Shown here: positions 21,614 through 32,424 of the stretch, one piece after another
Position numbering within the stretch: position 1 is the stretch's first letter
Layout: each line of letters opens with the position of its first letter
NCBI GenBank assembly: GCA_014529385.2
Contig: CM043960.1
Location: forward strand, 74,805,910-74,869,909
Direction: 5' to 3'
Length of the DNA: 64,000 bases
Source: Adiantum capillus-veneris
Lineage: Eukaryota > Streptophyta > Polypodiopsida > Polypodiales > Pteridaceae
Notes under the pieces: model-generated
What the model saw: the letters and a program-made list of their open reading frames with translations, nothing else
Told to the model about the DNA's origin: nothing
Databases searched by the model: none
Made by a program: the position numbers and the translations under genes

Positions 21614-24600
21614 GTGAGTCCAAACATTTCTCATGAGGTATACATGTTTCAAAAGTTTGGTGTTGCCAACAAAGAATCTATTCTAGATAGATTGACACCC
21701 GAAATGAGTAAGTGGGTAGAAGTTGAGATGAGTGTAGAGGCCCGATATTATCATGGTGTTCCTCCTTGGTATAACTCTCCTTATGAATTGATTTCACGAC
21801 TTGTTTGGAAGGTGACTACTCTCTTTTTTCTTCCTTCCCTTTATAGTTTTGTGTATTGTTTGATGGTTACATAATTAATTTATGATGTACGGATGAATTT
21901 CAAGCATTCCTCTCTAAAGAAAAGGCAAAGATTGAAGCATTTGGTTTAGATGAGGCTGAGAGGAAGAAATATTTAGATAAAGCTACTAGAGTGGAGGAGG
22001 AGCGGCTCAAAGATAGAGGCTACAAGTATCTATGCATTGCAAATCCCCATAATGGAGAGGATTTCTTAAGTGTTGATTGTCATAAAGTGGGAGGATACAA
22101 GCATGTGTAAAATTGCCTTACAAATTCTAAAATCTCTCCTGAAAGTTATTTTGGATGAATTTATTTGTCTATATATGATTTTTTCAATGTTTTCTTTAAG
22201 TTTAAGTTTGTATGTATTGTAGGAAGAAAATATTGCTGCAACTCATGAGTCTGACAAAGTCCAAAGACCCCTTATGTCCTCAGTTTCAAGAGATTATGAG
22301 GCATTTTGGACTTACATGAAGAAAGAAACATATTGGGCTCATATGCACTCTGAGGCCTCTCTTTTAATCCAAAAGATACAAGTTGAAGGGCCACAATTTC
22401 CGGATTCATTCTATGAATTCTTCAAGATAAGCTTGAAGAATCATGTTGTGCAGGTAAACATAAAATGAAATATAAGTTAGAAATTATGAATATGTTTACA
22501 TGTAGAGTAATTGTGAGGTAATTACATGTAGAGTAATCGTGAGGTAACTACATGGAGGCTTTTGCATATCTTATGGATGGGGTGAAGTCTTTGGATGTTG
22601 CACAGAAGATTATTGCACTGTGATATGCATGCATGAGAAGTACTTCATTCTATACCTTAAACTCCTCATAGAAGCTTAAAAATGGATGGTTTGTATATTT
22701 TGTGTCATGGAATTACCAAAACAAAGTATAATATAAAAAAAAATTGGTGGCTTGATTTTCTTTAATATTGCTTTGCCTTAAATTCCACTTGGAAGCCTAA
22801 GATAGGGTGGCTGGCTTTAATGGTTACTTTTTGAAAAATGATCTCTAAAACAAAGGAAACTCTGCTGAAAAATTTGTGGTTACTTAATTCTTTTCTTCTC
22901 TCAATACTTCTAGTTTCCTTTGTTCTTTGATAATTATTGTAGGTGGATTTTGCAATGTGTTGAAGAGGGAAGATTGGGTGAGATTTCAGAATTGACAGAG
23001 AGTGGATTGATGTCGATGATGAGAGCACTCTGTATTCTCCCTCCTTGCTTGGGAAAAATATGACACCATGGGAAGCACGATTATGTCCTTGGTGGCTAGA
23101 TTATCCGATTGGTGTAATCCCAAAGCAAGAGAAGGATCTTCATGAGAGTAAGTTCTTAAAACCATGTGAAAGGTTAATTTATGAATGTTTGTGTATACTT
23201 TAAAGCCATGCATATGATGATAGAAACAATGATGCTTGTAGGATTCAAGCAAGATACCCATAGTAATAAAGAATTGGATGCACTTACTACACCCTCTTCT
23301 ATAGCGAAGGAAGTGACGAGATTGAAGCTAGTAAGAATGCCACAAAAGCTGCCCAAGGTACACAGTCCAATGTGAGGACTACTCAAACAACCATAGGAGC
23401 TACTTCTTCTCCTTTTGTTGGCATTTTGGACAAGAAAGGTAAAGGTCTTATGGAACCTCCTAGCACCTCAAGTGATCCAAAGTGGATGAATGCGGTTGAA
23501 GTATCTTTAGTGCCTACTACCTCCTTTGTTGCAGAGTCCTCTCTAGGTCAAGAGAGTTGGGAGAGACGACCTATGACACGTTCTGTTGGTAAGTTGTCTC
23601 AAATTAATTTGAATCTAAAGTTACTTGCATGTAAAGATTGTTAGAAAGTTACCATTATAAATAATGGTTGCAGGATTCAAGTAGCAGACTTTTGTTGATG
23701 CTCTACTTGTTGATGTGACCCAGATTGATAGATTTGCTTTAATTAGGTAAATGCAACGTCCATGAAACATTGAATTTAGTATGTTTTCCAATATATGACT
23801 ATAAAATGTTTTTTAAATAGCATCAAAAAAAAAAATTCCACTCAAAAGATGCATCTTTATAGCAAAGATGGAGTGCCATGTCGAGAGGTAGCTCGATTGA
23901 TATTTGCAGATTTTCCTACGGGCTTATTGGTGGATGCCCTTGGTCCTATCCCTTGGGGTAAGTAAAATTTTATTATTTTAAAGGGTAACAATAAAGTAAC
24001 TTGTCTTATTAACATTTTGTTTTTTTAGAGGGCATGACTATTCCCAAGTGGAATACTTTCTCGACGGGTTAAGGGGTTGCATGGATCTTGCTTGCGAGTA
24101 TTTGGCCGACAAGGGCTTCTTTGTCACCATGTTCTTAGCTGAGCACATAGGGGAGTTCCTTGTGGATGCATCAAGAGTGGGGTTTGTGCTTCATCGTACT
24201 TGGATGCTTGTGTGTGACTCCAAGGCATATCGACATCCCATCACTAGAGAGACAATAAGATCATTGATGTTTTAGTATATCTTGTTTTTACTTATTTTAT
24301 GGTAAGCTTCTAAATTTGATAATATCATATTTACAATTTGCATATTCAAATAGGTTGCTTGATCTTATAATTTGTCTTTGGCATCATATTGGTCAAGCTG
24401 TGCCAAGCTACGACAGAGAGAGTGGGGAGAAGATTTTGGAGATGTTGTTTCTAGTATACCGTAGCTATGTATTAGATGATTGTGTTTTCCCCACAGAAGT
24501 TGATGGTGAAATTCTTAGAGGTGGTGCGGAGAGAAGTAGTGTATTTTTTTCGGTAAGTCACTTATCTTGTATGATGTTGATTTGAATGGTCCTTGTATTA

Positions 24601-24851
24601 ATTAAGTTTGACACATTGTTTCCACCACTTGCAAGAGTAATGGTGTTTATTTCTATGTTGGTGACATGGTCAGATGGTTGCTGGCAACATTCACAGAGCA
24701 TTGCGACTATGTCTTGGATGTGTTTGGCAGGGTGTGGTGGTTTGGGAAGGCGAGTGTAGAAGACCTGAGACATTGCATGTGTCTAGAGCTAGATGATGTA
24801 CTCTATGAGCAGTGTCTGTCTCCCATAATGTGTGGACCCGTGCCAAGCTAA
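21614..24851 (+). pseudogene. Multi-exon gene resembling N6/N4 DNA methyltransferase
   Basis: About ten plus-strand exons with good splice sites: to 21811, about 21893-22108, 22223-22453, 22943-23147, 23242-23588, 23674-23746, 23821-23957, 24031-24275, 24354-24552 and 24674-24851. The early exons encode an uncharacterised N-terminal half (YHGVPPWYNSPYELISRLVW, TPWEARLCPWWLDYPIGVIP). The later ones encode LLVDALGPIPWG joined to HDYSQVEYFLDGLRGCMDLA, resembling the DPPW/Y motif IV and following helix of amino-methyltransferases. The last exon has WLLATFTEHCDYVLDVFG and KASVEDLRHC then LELDDVLYEQCLSP, the layout of the SAM-binding motif I segment (VLDxFxGxGxxxxAA, IxxExDxxY). Motif IV before motif I is the beta-class order. 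Motif I reads FGRVWWFG, so key glycines are lost. A TAG opens the 23674 exon frame and some exon phases do not match, so this copy is probably dead. Family call by motif layout only. Confidence 0.5.
22502..22553 (+). repeat. 26 bp tandem duplication in an intron
   Basis: TGTAGAGTAATtGTGAGGTA with its tail is followed directly by a second copy with two substitutions. It lies in the long intron between exons 3 and 4 of the methylase-like gene. Confidence 0.8.
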
Positions 24852-25084
24852 GAGGCAGGAGATTGTTGTGAGAAGATCCATACATTTGATTTTGTTACCA
24901 CTATGATCTACGGATTATATGCTTCTTTTTACATTTTTTGGGGCGGTAACAACGTGTGACTACATGATTGATGTCACTATGTTTGGCATGTCTCTATGTT
25001 GGTTTGAGAAAGATTTAAGATCACCTTGTGAGACTACCTTTCATACTTTCAATTCCTTTTTAAAGAGCATACTTTTTCCCTAGG

Positions 25085-25585
25085 TGGTAGCTAACAAAGG
25101 TTTTATTTGAAGGATTTTTTGTTCGTCTTTTCATTGTTTTGAACGTCCTTAATCTCTTGTAGAGGCCTTTGTGATAAAGGTGGAGAGGTACTTTTTGGAA
25201 TTCTTATGCTAAAATGAAGGAAACTCTTGCAAACAAAAAAAATTGTACTTGAAAAATTTGGTTTGGGATTCATATTGTTTACTTTTTGGCCTATAGTTTG
25301 TGTGCAAGTTTTGTCTTTGACAAGCTCATTTAGGCCATGTTGCACTGCAAAAGAACAAAAAAGTAGTACAAACTTATATGAAGGGTTTTTTGTTAGTCTT
25401 ATGTGTGTGTGAACATTCCTAATCTCTTGCAAAGGCCTTTGTGATGAAGGTGGAGCGGTACTTTATAAATTTTTAAAGCTAAAATGAAGGAAACTCTAGC
25501 AAAGTTTTTCAAAACAAATTTCTTGGACAAGCTCATTTATGCCATGTTGCATTGCAAAAGAACAAAAAAAAGTACTAATTGCAAA
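25085..25585 (+). repeat. Tandem duplication of about 270 bp near the transposon right end
   Basis: Two direct units, about 25100-25365 and 25370-25580, share AATCTCTTGxAxAGGCCTTT, GATxAAGGTGGAGxGGTACT, AAAATGAAGGAAACTCT and GACAAGCTCATTTAxGCCAT in the same order. The second is shorter by about 50 bp. Subterminal duplications are common in DNA transposons. Confidence 0.85.
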
Positions 25586-25623
25586 CGCACGAAACACGGA
25601 GCTCACAAAAAATAAATCCCCCA

Positions 25624-25631
25624 CCCGCATG
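25624..25631 (+). repeat. Target-site duplication CCCGCATG (right)
   Basis: Second copy of the duplication that bounds the 6.67 kb transposon. LTR sequence (GGCTGCCAAGGCTGACAGG) resumes at once and matches the sister LTR at 33460 onward. Confidence 0.85.
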
Positions 25632-25660
25632 GGCTGCCAAGGCTGACAGGAAACGGGGGG

Positions 25661-25695
<35 letters not shown>

Positions 25696-25822
25696 AAGAG
25701 TCAACGGGGTGAGGATTGAACGAGGGAGAGAGAGGTAGCGGGTCCCGGGGGAGGGGGGGGGTGGGGGGGGGGGGGGGGGGGGGGGGGGGAATGAGACTGA
25801 GGCTGAGGGGTGAAGGGTTGTG

Positions 25823-25863
<41 letters not shown>

Positions 25864-26128
25864 AGAGAGAGAGAGAGAGAGAGGGATGGATGTTGCACCC
25901 GCATGGGCTACCGGGGCCAGAGAATGAGAGAGAGTTAGAAAGAGGGAGGGAGAGAGAGAAGACAAGGGGGAGACCGAGAGGGGGGGGAAGGGGTGAGGGG
26001 GTAGTGTGTGAGTGTGTAGGGGTGTGTGGAAAGAGAGAGAGAGAGAGAGAGGGAACACTCTCTGTTGTACACGCATGGAGGCCTTGAATGAGGGAAAAAG
26101 GTAGTGAGACCAAGTCAAAGGGAAAGAA

Positions 26129-26192
<64 letters not shown>

Positions 26193-26200
26193 AAGGGGTA
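25632..26200 (+). repeat. Compound poly-G, (GT)n and (GA)n blocks in the 3' LTR
   Basis: Poly-G at about 25662-25694 and 25747-25788, (GT)n at 25829-25860, and (GA)n at 25865-25882 and 26130-26188, separated by unique words (GCATGGGCTACCGGGGCC, GTAGTGTGTGAGTGTGTAGG). The same order occurs in the 5' LTR. Long minus-strand open frames of about 266 residues here are low-complexity artefacts. Confidence 0.93.
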
Positions 26201-26741
26201 GGGATGAGGGAGAGGGGTGTTGGCAGACCAAGGAGAGTGGGTGAGGGGGAGAGAGAGGGGAGAGTGGATGAGCGGCCCGTCTTGGTTGACAAACAAGAGG
26301 AGAAAAAAGGGGGCTTGGTGAGGAAGAGAGAGTGTAGACGAGAGGGTTTGGAGAAAGGGCTAGTGTGAGAGTGAATAATGAAAGAGAGAGAGGGAGACTC
26401 TTGTCCCATGCATGGCAGCCCGCTGGGTTGACAAACTAGGGAAAAAGAGAGAGATATTTTAATGTGCCCTTATGGCTTGCCTGCACACAGAGAGAGGAAA
26501 ATAACAGATGAGAGGAAGTGTGTGGTGCCAAAAGGAGGTGCGGTGGCCTATTTCACATGTGCGAGCAAGGTAGGGAGAGTTGGTGGCGGCGATAATAATA
26601 CAAAAACACATTTTTTTGTTGTTTTCTTTACCTCATGTTCCTTGAATGATGTTGATTCCTGTGGCCTCGACTCCGAAAGCCGAGCAAACTTTAATTTCTC
26701 TGGTCGCGGGCTAGAGGGCTGTGCGACTAACCCGGTATCAT

Positions 26742-26760
26742 TAGCCCTCCCCCTAAGGTT
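26742..26760 (-). promoter_or_regulatory. gypsy-1 polypurine tract
   Basis: On the minus strand TTAGGGGGAGGGCTAA directly precedes the LTR start TGATACCGGG. The run AGGGGGAGGG is a good plus-strand primer site and fixes the LTR edge at 26740. Confidence 0.8.
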
Positions 26761-27617
26761 AAGGTATTTATGCCTCTAACCCATTTGTTTGATCGTTGTC
26801 ATCAGAGGTGGAAGTTGATGGTGTATCCTCATCAAGAATGTCGATAGGTGGAGTCAAAACAAATCATAGAAAATAAGGTTTAAGCCACCAACCATTGACT
26901 CTGGTCTTATGAAGCTTACTATCAGCTTCCATAAGTTGGTAGCTCCCATTGGCATACTTCTTTTTTATGATGAAAGGGCCTTCCCATCAGAGTAGGAGCT
27001 TCTTATCTTTGCATGTGTCGAAGCGATTGTCATATCGGAGCACCAACATGCCCTTCTTTAAATCTTTGCACCGAAGATGCTAATTGAAACTAAGCCGTGC
27101 CGCATAATTATTGATTGCTTCTTCTATGTCCAGCTGTAGGCGTTCCAAGTCAAGGATGTGATCTCTCAAATGCATGTTGGGTTGTTGAAGCTGGCTTGCC
27201 ATCACTCTGAGACTTGCTAGTTGCACCTCAATAGGTAAGATTTCCTCCTTGCCAAATACCAAATAATATGGAGTGAACCCCAAAGATGTGTGGAATGAGG
27301 TTCGGTAGGCCCACAAAGCTGGGATTAGATACTTATCCCAATCCCTAGGATGATTGTTAACCTGCTTGGTGATAATTTTACAAACCATTCCATTCACTTT
27401 TTCAACTAGGCCATTACATTGAGGATAATATGGTGAGGAGTGCCTCCTTGTAATGCCTAGCTTTTGCATTAACTCTCCTACCAAGTCTGCTTTGAAACCT
27501 GGCCCTCTATCAGAGATGATTTCTAATGGTGTGCTAAGCCTGCAACATATGTGCTTGTAGACAAACTTAGATACCTTCACAGTTGTGATCCTAGTTGTGG
27601 TTGGTAAGCCATTGCTT
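26761..27617 (-). pseudogene. gypsy-1 integrase, N-terminally deleted
   Basis: Minus-strand core with FVYKHICCRLSTPLEIISDR (second catalytic Asp) and YYPQCNGLVEKVNGMV (Glu), then ALWAYRTSFHTSLGFTPYYL. After a stop at 27080 the C-terminal module follows (LLWWEGPFIIKKKYANGSYQ). The HHCC zinc finger and first catalytic Asp, expected between RNase H and this point, are absent: coding jumps from the RNase H linker at about 27618 to the middle of the core. This copy cannot integrate DNA. Confidence 0.88.
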
Positions 27618-28242
27618 CTACCCTTTTGTTAGATCCGGTGGACATTCCCCCATTTCCAAGAAATAAATTATGTCATGTAAGGCGTCACTACCTTGAAATA
27701 GAGGGAGCTTTAGCTTTATAGTCCTGACCACCACTTCCTGCAGTCTTTCTCTTGCTAATGCATTGGCTTCATGGTTTTGAGCCCTTGGGATGTGTTGTAG
27801 TTGAATTGCTTCAAACTTATCCAACAAATTTTTTACATAGCTTAAATGAGTCCTCAAGCTAGGATTCTTATATGTCCATACTCCATTTACTTGCCTTACC
27901 AAAAGTAGAGCATCCCCAAATACATTAAGTTGCCTTACCCCTTGTGAAATGCACCCTTGTAACCCCTTGGTCAGTGTTGCATACTCAGCTTCATTGTTAG
28001 AATGTGATTCTAACAAATGGCCAAGAAAAAATACCTTGATACCTTCATCAAAGACTACTATGCATGGCTGCTTTGTTGGATGCTCGCTTGTAGGATCCAT
28101 CAAAGTAGAGAGAGTGTGCTCTTTCTACCAATGGTGGCTCTGAAAGTGGTTGAACTTCTTCCCCTTTAAATTTCTTTACCTTCTTCTCAAAGTTTTGGTA
28201 GGTCATGAGTCCCCCCAAGATTGCCCTTGTCGTGCTTTCCAC
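27618..28242 (-). pseudogene. gypsy-1 archaeal-type RNase H
   Basis: A second RNase H of the RVT_3 type across two frames: SLYFDGSYKRASNKAA (Asp), SHSNNEAEYATL (Glu), NVFGDALLLVRQV (Asp) and IPRAQNHEANALA. The last usually reads D-A-L-A, so the fourth acidic residue is Asn. A frameshift lies near 28075. The domain marks the Tat branch, as in gypsy-3. Confidence 0.85.
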
Positions 28243-29600
28243 CTATACTGTGTAGTCAAACTCTTGCAGACGAACTAGCCATTTAGTAATCCTAGCAGAA
28301 ACCTCCATGTGTTGTACCACATAGGGAAACATCTCATCCATGGTTAAAATCACAAATTGCCTAGGTAGAAAACATGACCTAAACTTTGTAGTTGCAAATC
28401 TAAGAGCTAGGACTAGGTGTTCCACATGGGTGAAACCTTTCTCTGCTATTGTCATCATTCGACTGGAGAAGTAGATTGGCCTCATGAAAGATGTTGTTGT
28501 ATCCTTCTAGAGTAGCATAGCCCCCAAGGAGTCATCACCCACGCTTGAGGTGACACATAATTTTTCATCCCACTTAGGTGGTGAGATAGTTGGTAGGGTG
28601 GCTAAGACCTCCTTTACCTTGTTGTAGTGATGTTCGCTCTCCTCTCCCAGGTGAAAGTTGATCGTTGAGTGAGCTGTTGCAGTGGTAGAACAAGTTGTGA
28701 TAATAGATGTATGAATCTACTCAAGTATGTCACCTTTTGTAGAAACGAGACCAGTTGACATGCGGTTGTTGGTGAAGGTAGGGCTATGAGTGTGGACACC
28801 TTACTTGGATCGGCGTTGATACCTTTCGCTGAAATTTCATGGCCTAAAAGAATAATGTGGCACTTGTCTACATTTAATTGCCCACCTAGGATTTTCAACC
28901 TTGCCAAACCCTCAGTTACCTTTTCTAAGTGTGAAATGCAAGGGCTATATATACAAAAATCATCAATGGACACTCTTATGGATGTTCCAAAGAGCGGTTG
29001 AAAGACATATGTGACATATCTTTGGAATGTGGTAGGTGCATTTGTGAGACCAAATGGCATAACTCTGTATGCAAAACAACCCATGCATTGGCATAATGAA
29101 AGTGGTTTTTACCTAATCTTCCAAGGCTATGCGTATTTGAAAATACTCGGGATAACCATCACACACGGTGTAGCATTCAAAACCAGCTACTTCATTCAAA
29201 ATTTTATCCAAGAAAGGGAGATGGAAGTGGTCTCTCTTTGTGGTTGCATGTAGTGGTTTGTAGTCAATGCAGACCTCCACTTACGATTCTTCTTAGGCAT
29301 CACTACTATGGGTGACACCCATTCTGAGTTTTCCATAGGATAGATGAACCCTGCTTCTAGTAGCTTCCTTACCTCGGCAAGGAGTTCCTTTTCTTGTATG
29401 ATCCCCAGCCGTCGTAGCTTTTGCACAATTGGTTTCACCCCTTCCTTCAGCTTAATATGATGCTCCACTACTATAATACCTATGATTCTTTCATAATTGT
29501 CAATGAAAAGGTCAGGAAATCCCATCAACTTTTTCAAAAATTTATCTTTTTTTTCAATTGTTAACTCCATAGACAGCATACTCTTCTACCTACTTTCTCC
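28243..29600 (-). pseudogene. gypsy-1 reverse transcriptase and first RNase H
   Basis: RT N-terminus at about 29579-29250 (PIVQKLRRLGIIQEKELLAE, AGFIYPMENSEWVSPIVVMP). The palm at 29084-28900 has FAYRVMPFGLTNAPTTFQRY and IRVSIDDFCIYSPC, with the DD pair intact. The thumb is LLGHEISAKGINADPSKVST. A decayed first RNase H follows at about 28600-28243 (MRPIYFSSRMMTIAEKGFTH). Breaks occur near 29195, 29100 and 28500. Confidence 0.88.
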
Positions 29601-30609
29601 TAGGCTAGGTGATTTACTTTCCTCTTGATTGCTTTGCCCTTCTGGTGACGGGTCACCAATTGTGCTTACCCTTTGTGAATCCTTCATGATGATACCCATG
29701 ACATCGATGGAACGATTGCTTTCATCGGTGGACGTGGTCTCCTCCACAGAAGTGGAAGACTCACTAGTGGTTTTATCTGCTGATGTCTTAGGTCCATTTG
29801 GTTTTGCTTTCCGGTCTTCATGTCATAGTAGATTGTTTCCCCTTTCTTACCAGTCATGCATAGAAGGCCAGTGCCCTAGTCCTGTTTTGCCTTCATGGCC
29901 ATCAACCATGGCCTTCCCAAGATCAATGGATAGACCTCCCCCTTAGTTGGCATCACAAAAACATATACTTCTATCTTAGTATTGAAGGCTTTTACCTTCA
30001 CAGCACTTACCACACCCGCACATTTTACTTTTGTGTTGTTTGCCATCTTTGCCTTACATGGAGAAGGCTTGTCAACCTCGAGCCCTAGTCAAAGCATCAT
30101 AGCTTCACTCATCACACAAATTTGTGCACCACCATCAATGGAGGTGTTACCAACCCTCTTACCCTTTATGTTGACGTCGACGATTGGAATGATGTCATCC
30201 ATGTTGCATCCCGAAATTGCTCCGGCTACCTTTGCTTTGGAGCACCTTGTACTTACCATTTTGGACCATTGCTGCCTTACGTTTGGTGTGAGATGTAGCA
30301 TTTGTGGCCATGTAATCTTTGGTCCTTGCTCTGACACATCTAATGTTTGACCATAGGGCCTAGAACTCTCCCCTAACTGAAAGTTGGGGATGCCTATTTT
30401 CCGTTGTGGCCTTGATGGCCTCTTGCTAGTCTCTCCTTTCATGCTTCTCTCATCATCAGATTGTGTATTTTTCTCCCTCTTAGCTCTCTTTACAGTCATG
30501 GCTTCAAATGGTTCCTCAAAGGTTACCTTCTCCTTACCCTTATATCTCTCCTTTACTTTGGGTGGATCCACTACTACGGAATTTCCTTTCTCCTCTAGCC
30601 TTACGATGT
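29601..30609 (-). pseudogene. gypsy-1 aspartic protease region
   Basis: Minus-strand frame 30571-30089 leads into VDVNIKGKRVGNTSIDGGAQ, an aspartic protease active site with D-G-G. After a TAG at about 30090 it continues through CKAKMANNTKVKCAGVVSAV to EVYPLILGRPWLMAMKAK (the ILGRPW motif of retropepsins). Upstream is a basic, proline-rich linker. Sequence beyond 29850 toward RT is too broken to read. Confidence 0.78.
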
Positions 30610-31574
30610 TTATAGGGTGATCAGGTGGTGGTGCCGGTGGAAGAGGTGGAATGGGTGCTTGTGGTGGTGCCTGGGGTGGACGTAGAATTTGTGTTGGTGG
30701 GGCTGGTGCTCGGGGTAGGGGTGTTCTCTCTCTAGGGGGTGACAGTGGTTTCTCCTACCTCCTCTATTGTAGTTTTGTCGTGGTTTGGGATAGTAGTACA
30801 TACCATGACCATCTTCTCCGCAGTTGTAGTAGTGATACCCCTTTTTTGTCGTCGTGATCTCCCTGGGTCTTGATCTCTTTCCTGATTCCTTCCTTGTTGT
30901 ATTAAGTGGATAGATAAATGTTGCAGCTGGTCAATAATGTGGGCCAACATATCTTGTTGGTCATTTCTTACCCCAGGAGCCGGTGGTGGGGGGAGGAATG
31001 GTGGTTATCGTGGTTGTTGGTCGACGCAATGTTCCTACTTCTTTTGACTTGGTTTCTTTGGCTTTCTGCTTCTTTTGACTTGGTTTCTTTGGCTTTCATC
31101 CGCAGCTTCTTGTCCTTAAGGCGAGCAATCTACCCTTCACCTCTCTTTGAGCAGCGGCCACAAGCCATGCGTGAACCAATCATTTTTTAGGAAATCATTC
31201 AGCTTCCCCTCTTGTCAGTGACTCAACCCACCATTCCCACAAATCCACAACTTGGACTCATAGGTGGCATACTCTAAAAGACCCTCCTGCATCAAGTCTC
31301 TCAACTTGTCCCACAGCTTCTCTGAAGTGGTACCTCCCCCAAAGCGCCTCTTAAAAGCAATTTTTAAGGGCTCCCAGTCATCCTTAGTTGCTTGTGGAAG
31401 TGCGTTGTACCATGACCTAGCTTCTAGCTTCATGATATGCTTAAAGATTCTAACCCGAGATGCATCAGTATCTTTGTTGCTTACTACACATGCTACTTCA
31501 AAGTCATCTAAGGAATCCGCTACCAAATCCTCCCCCTTCTTTCCTTTAAATGTTGAAAATGCAACACTTGCCAT
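30610..31574 (-). pseudogene. gypsy-1 gag
   Basis: The start Met at 31574 opens MASVAFSTFKGKKGEDLVAD. Gag features follow: IFKHIMKLEARSWYNALP, WEPLKIAFKRRFGGGTTSEK and LRDLMQEGLLEYATYESK. A stop lies near 31217, and the downstream proline/arginine-rich tail is shifted. No zinc knuckle is visible. The start lies 870 bp inside the primer-binding site. Confidence 0.82.
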
Positions 31575-32424
31575 GATTATTGAGAGGGAGAGCTAGAAAG
31601 ACACACTGCTTAGCTTGCAATCAAAAGATTTTTTATTTTTTTCTTTACAATGAGGTGTGTATACCCCTTTTTATACTAGAACATAGATTAAAATCTCAAA
31701 CGGTACATTGCCTTGTACCAAAGGTTAAACAAATGACTGATCTGATGCCAGAACCTCAAAGAAACACTCCCCACCCAACATGGTGTCGATGATGTACTTG
31801 TAGTGAGCCTTCTAGTCCAGTATTACCTTGATTGAGTGTACTCATATCATAATGTGTGATCTGCCTTCAGGTAGGTTGTATTGATTCATGTGAAGCTTAG
31901 AGGTGCTTAGTCTCTATCCAAGCTTGTGCGAGAGGGTGGTGTTCTTTGCTGAAACAAGCTCAATAGATCCCTAGTCTCTCTAATAAGAGCGAGAGCATGT
32001 GCTTTCGTTATTTGTGCTACACCATCAGGTGCGACTTGGAAACTGACTGTGATAATTACCTCGGTGACTTGAGTTACCCAATTCTTGAAGTATAATAGTG
32101 TTGATTCTCTATTGTGCAAATCTTCCTCCATCTTGTTGTTGCGGGTTGGTCGTAGGTTGCGGAAATGGTCTTGACTTCTTCCTTCTTCTCCTTGGCACAT
32201 GGCCTATGTATATCCACTGAGTCTGATGTGTTGGTTGACTCTCCCACTACAAATCGATTACCGTTACACCTGGCACTTGAGCTTCGATGGAGATGCAAAG
32301 TTCCTCTGTTGTGCTTGGACATCTTCTTCTTCTGTCGTCTAGTTAGCGAACCCTGCTAACCATTCATCCAACCACAAAAGTTTAGGGGTTTTAGTCTTGT
32401 AAACTGGAGGGTTTCATGAAAGGA
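31575..32424 (-). other. gypsy-1 5' leader
   Basis: Between gag start and primer-binding site. Short frames on both strands show no family signature. It is probably the untranslated leader, with AT-rich segments near 31620-31690. Confidence 0.55.

Larger units (their letters stand above)
18950..25623. mobile_element. 6.67 kb DNA transposon with transposase and methylase-like gene
   Basis: This unit interrupts a gypsy LTR, bounded by CCCGCATG repeats and confirmed by the empty site in the sister LTR. The left terminus begins AGTGCATTTTTTTAACGAGC. The right terminus, reverse-complemented, begins TGGGGGATTTATTTTTTGTG then AGCTCCGTG. They share an imperfect pattern (ATTT run, GAGCT, GTG) rather than a clean inverted repeat. 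An 8-9 bp duplication fits MULE or hAT-like transposons, and the transposase on its minus strand is MULE-like with a SWIM finger. The plus strand carries a divergent multi-exon gene with DNA-methylase features. The genes are separated by about 100 bp. A tandem duplication lies at the right end. Confidence 0.75.
17380..26740 (-). mobile_element. gypsy-1 3' LTR, split by the transposon at 18950-25623
   Basis: The segments 17380-18949 and 25624-26740 together equal one LTR of about 2.68 kb. They match 32449-33460 and the block around 43757-44693 of the other LTR. A minus-strand TATA box CCTATATAAAG lies at 18303-18313. About 500 bp at 17.7-18.2 kb, starting with a poly-C tract, is missing from the 5' copy. 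The outer part is made of poly-G, (GT)n and (GA)n blocks separated by unique words such as GCATGGGCTGCC. Confidence 0.82.

Noticed and set aside
22762-23386. Minus-strand frames overlapping the plus-strand methylase-like exons
   Set aside because: The plus strand has matching splice sites and protein-like exons; the minus frames cross exon-intron borders.
18950-25623. Interpretation of this region as gypsy-1 internal sequence
   Set aside because: LTR sequence stops and resumes exactly at CCCGCATG, and the sister LTR has the uninterrupted site.
25496-26409. Two minus-strand open frames of about 266 residues and a plus-strand frame of 123 residues
   Set aside because: They read through poly-G, (GT)n and (GA)n tracts and give Pro, Ser-Leu and His-Thr repeats. 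Low-complexity artefacts within an LTR.
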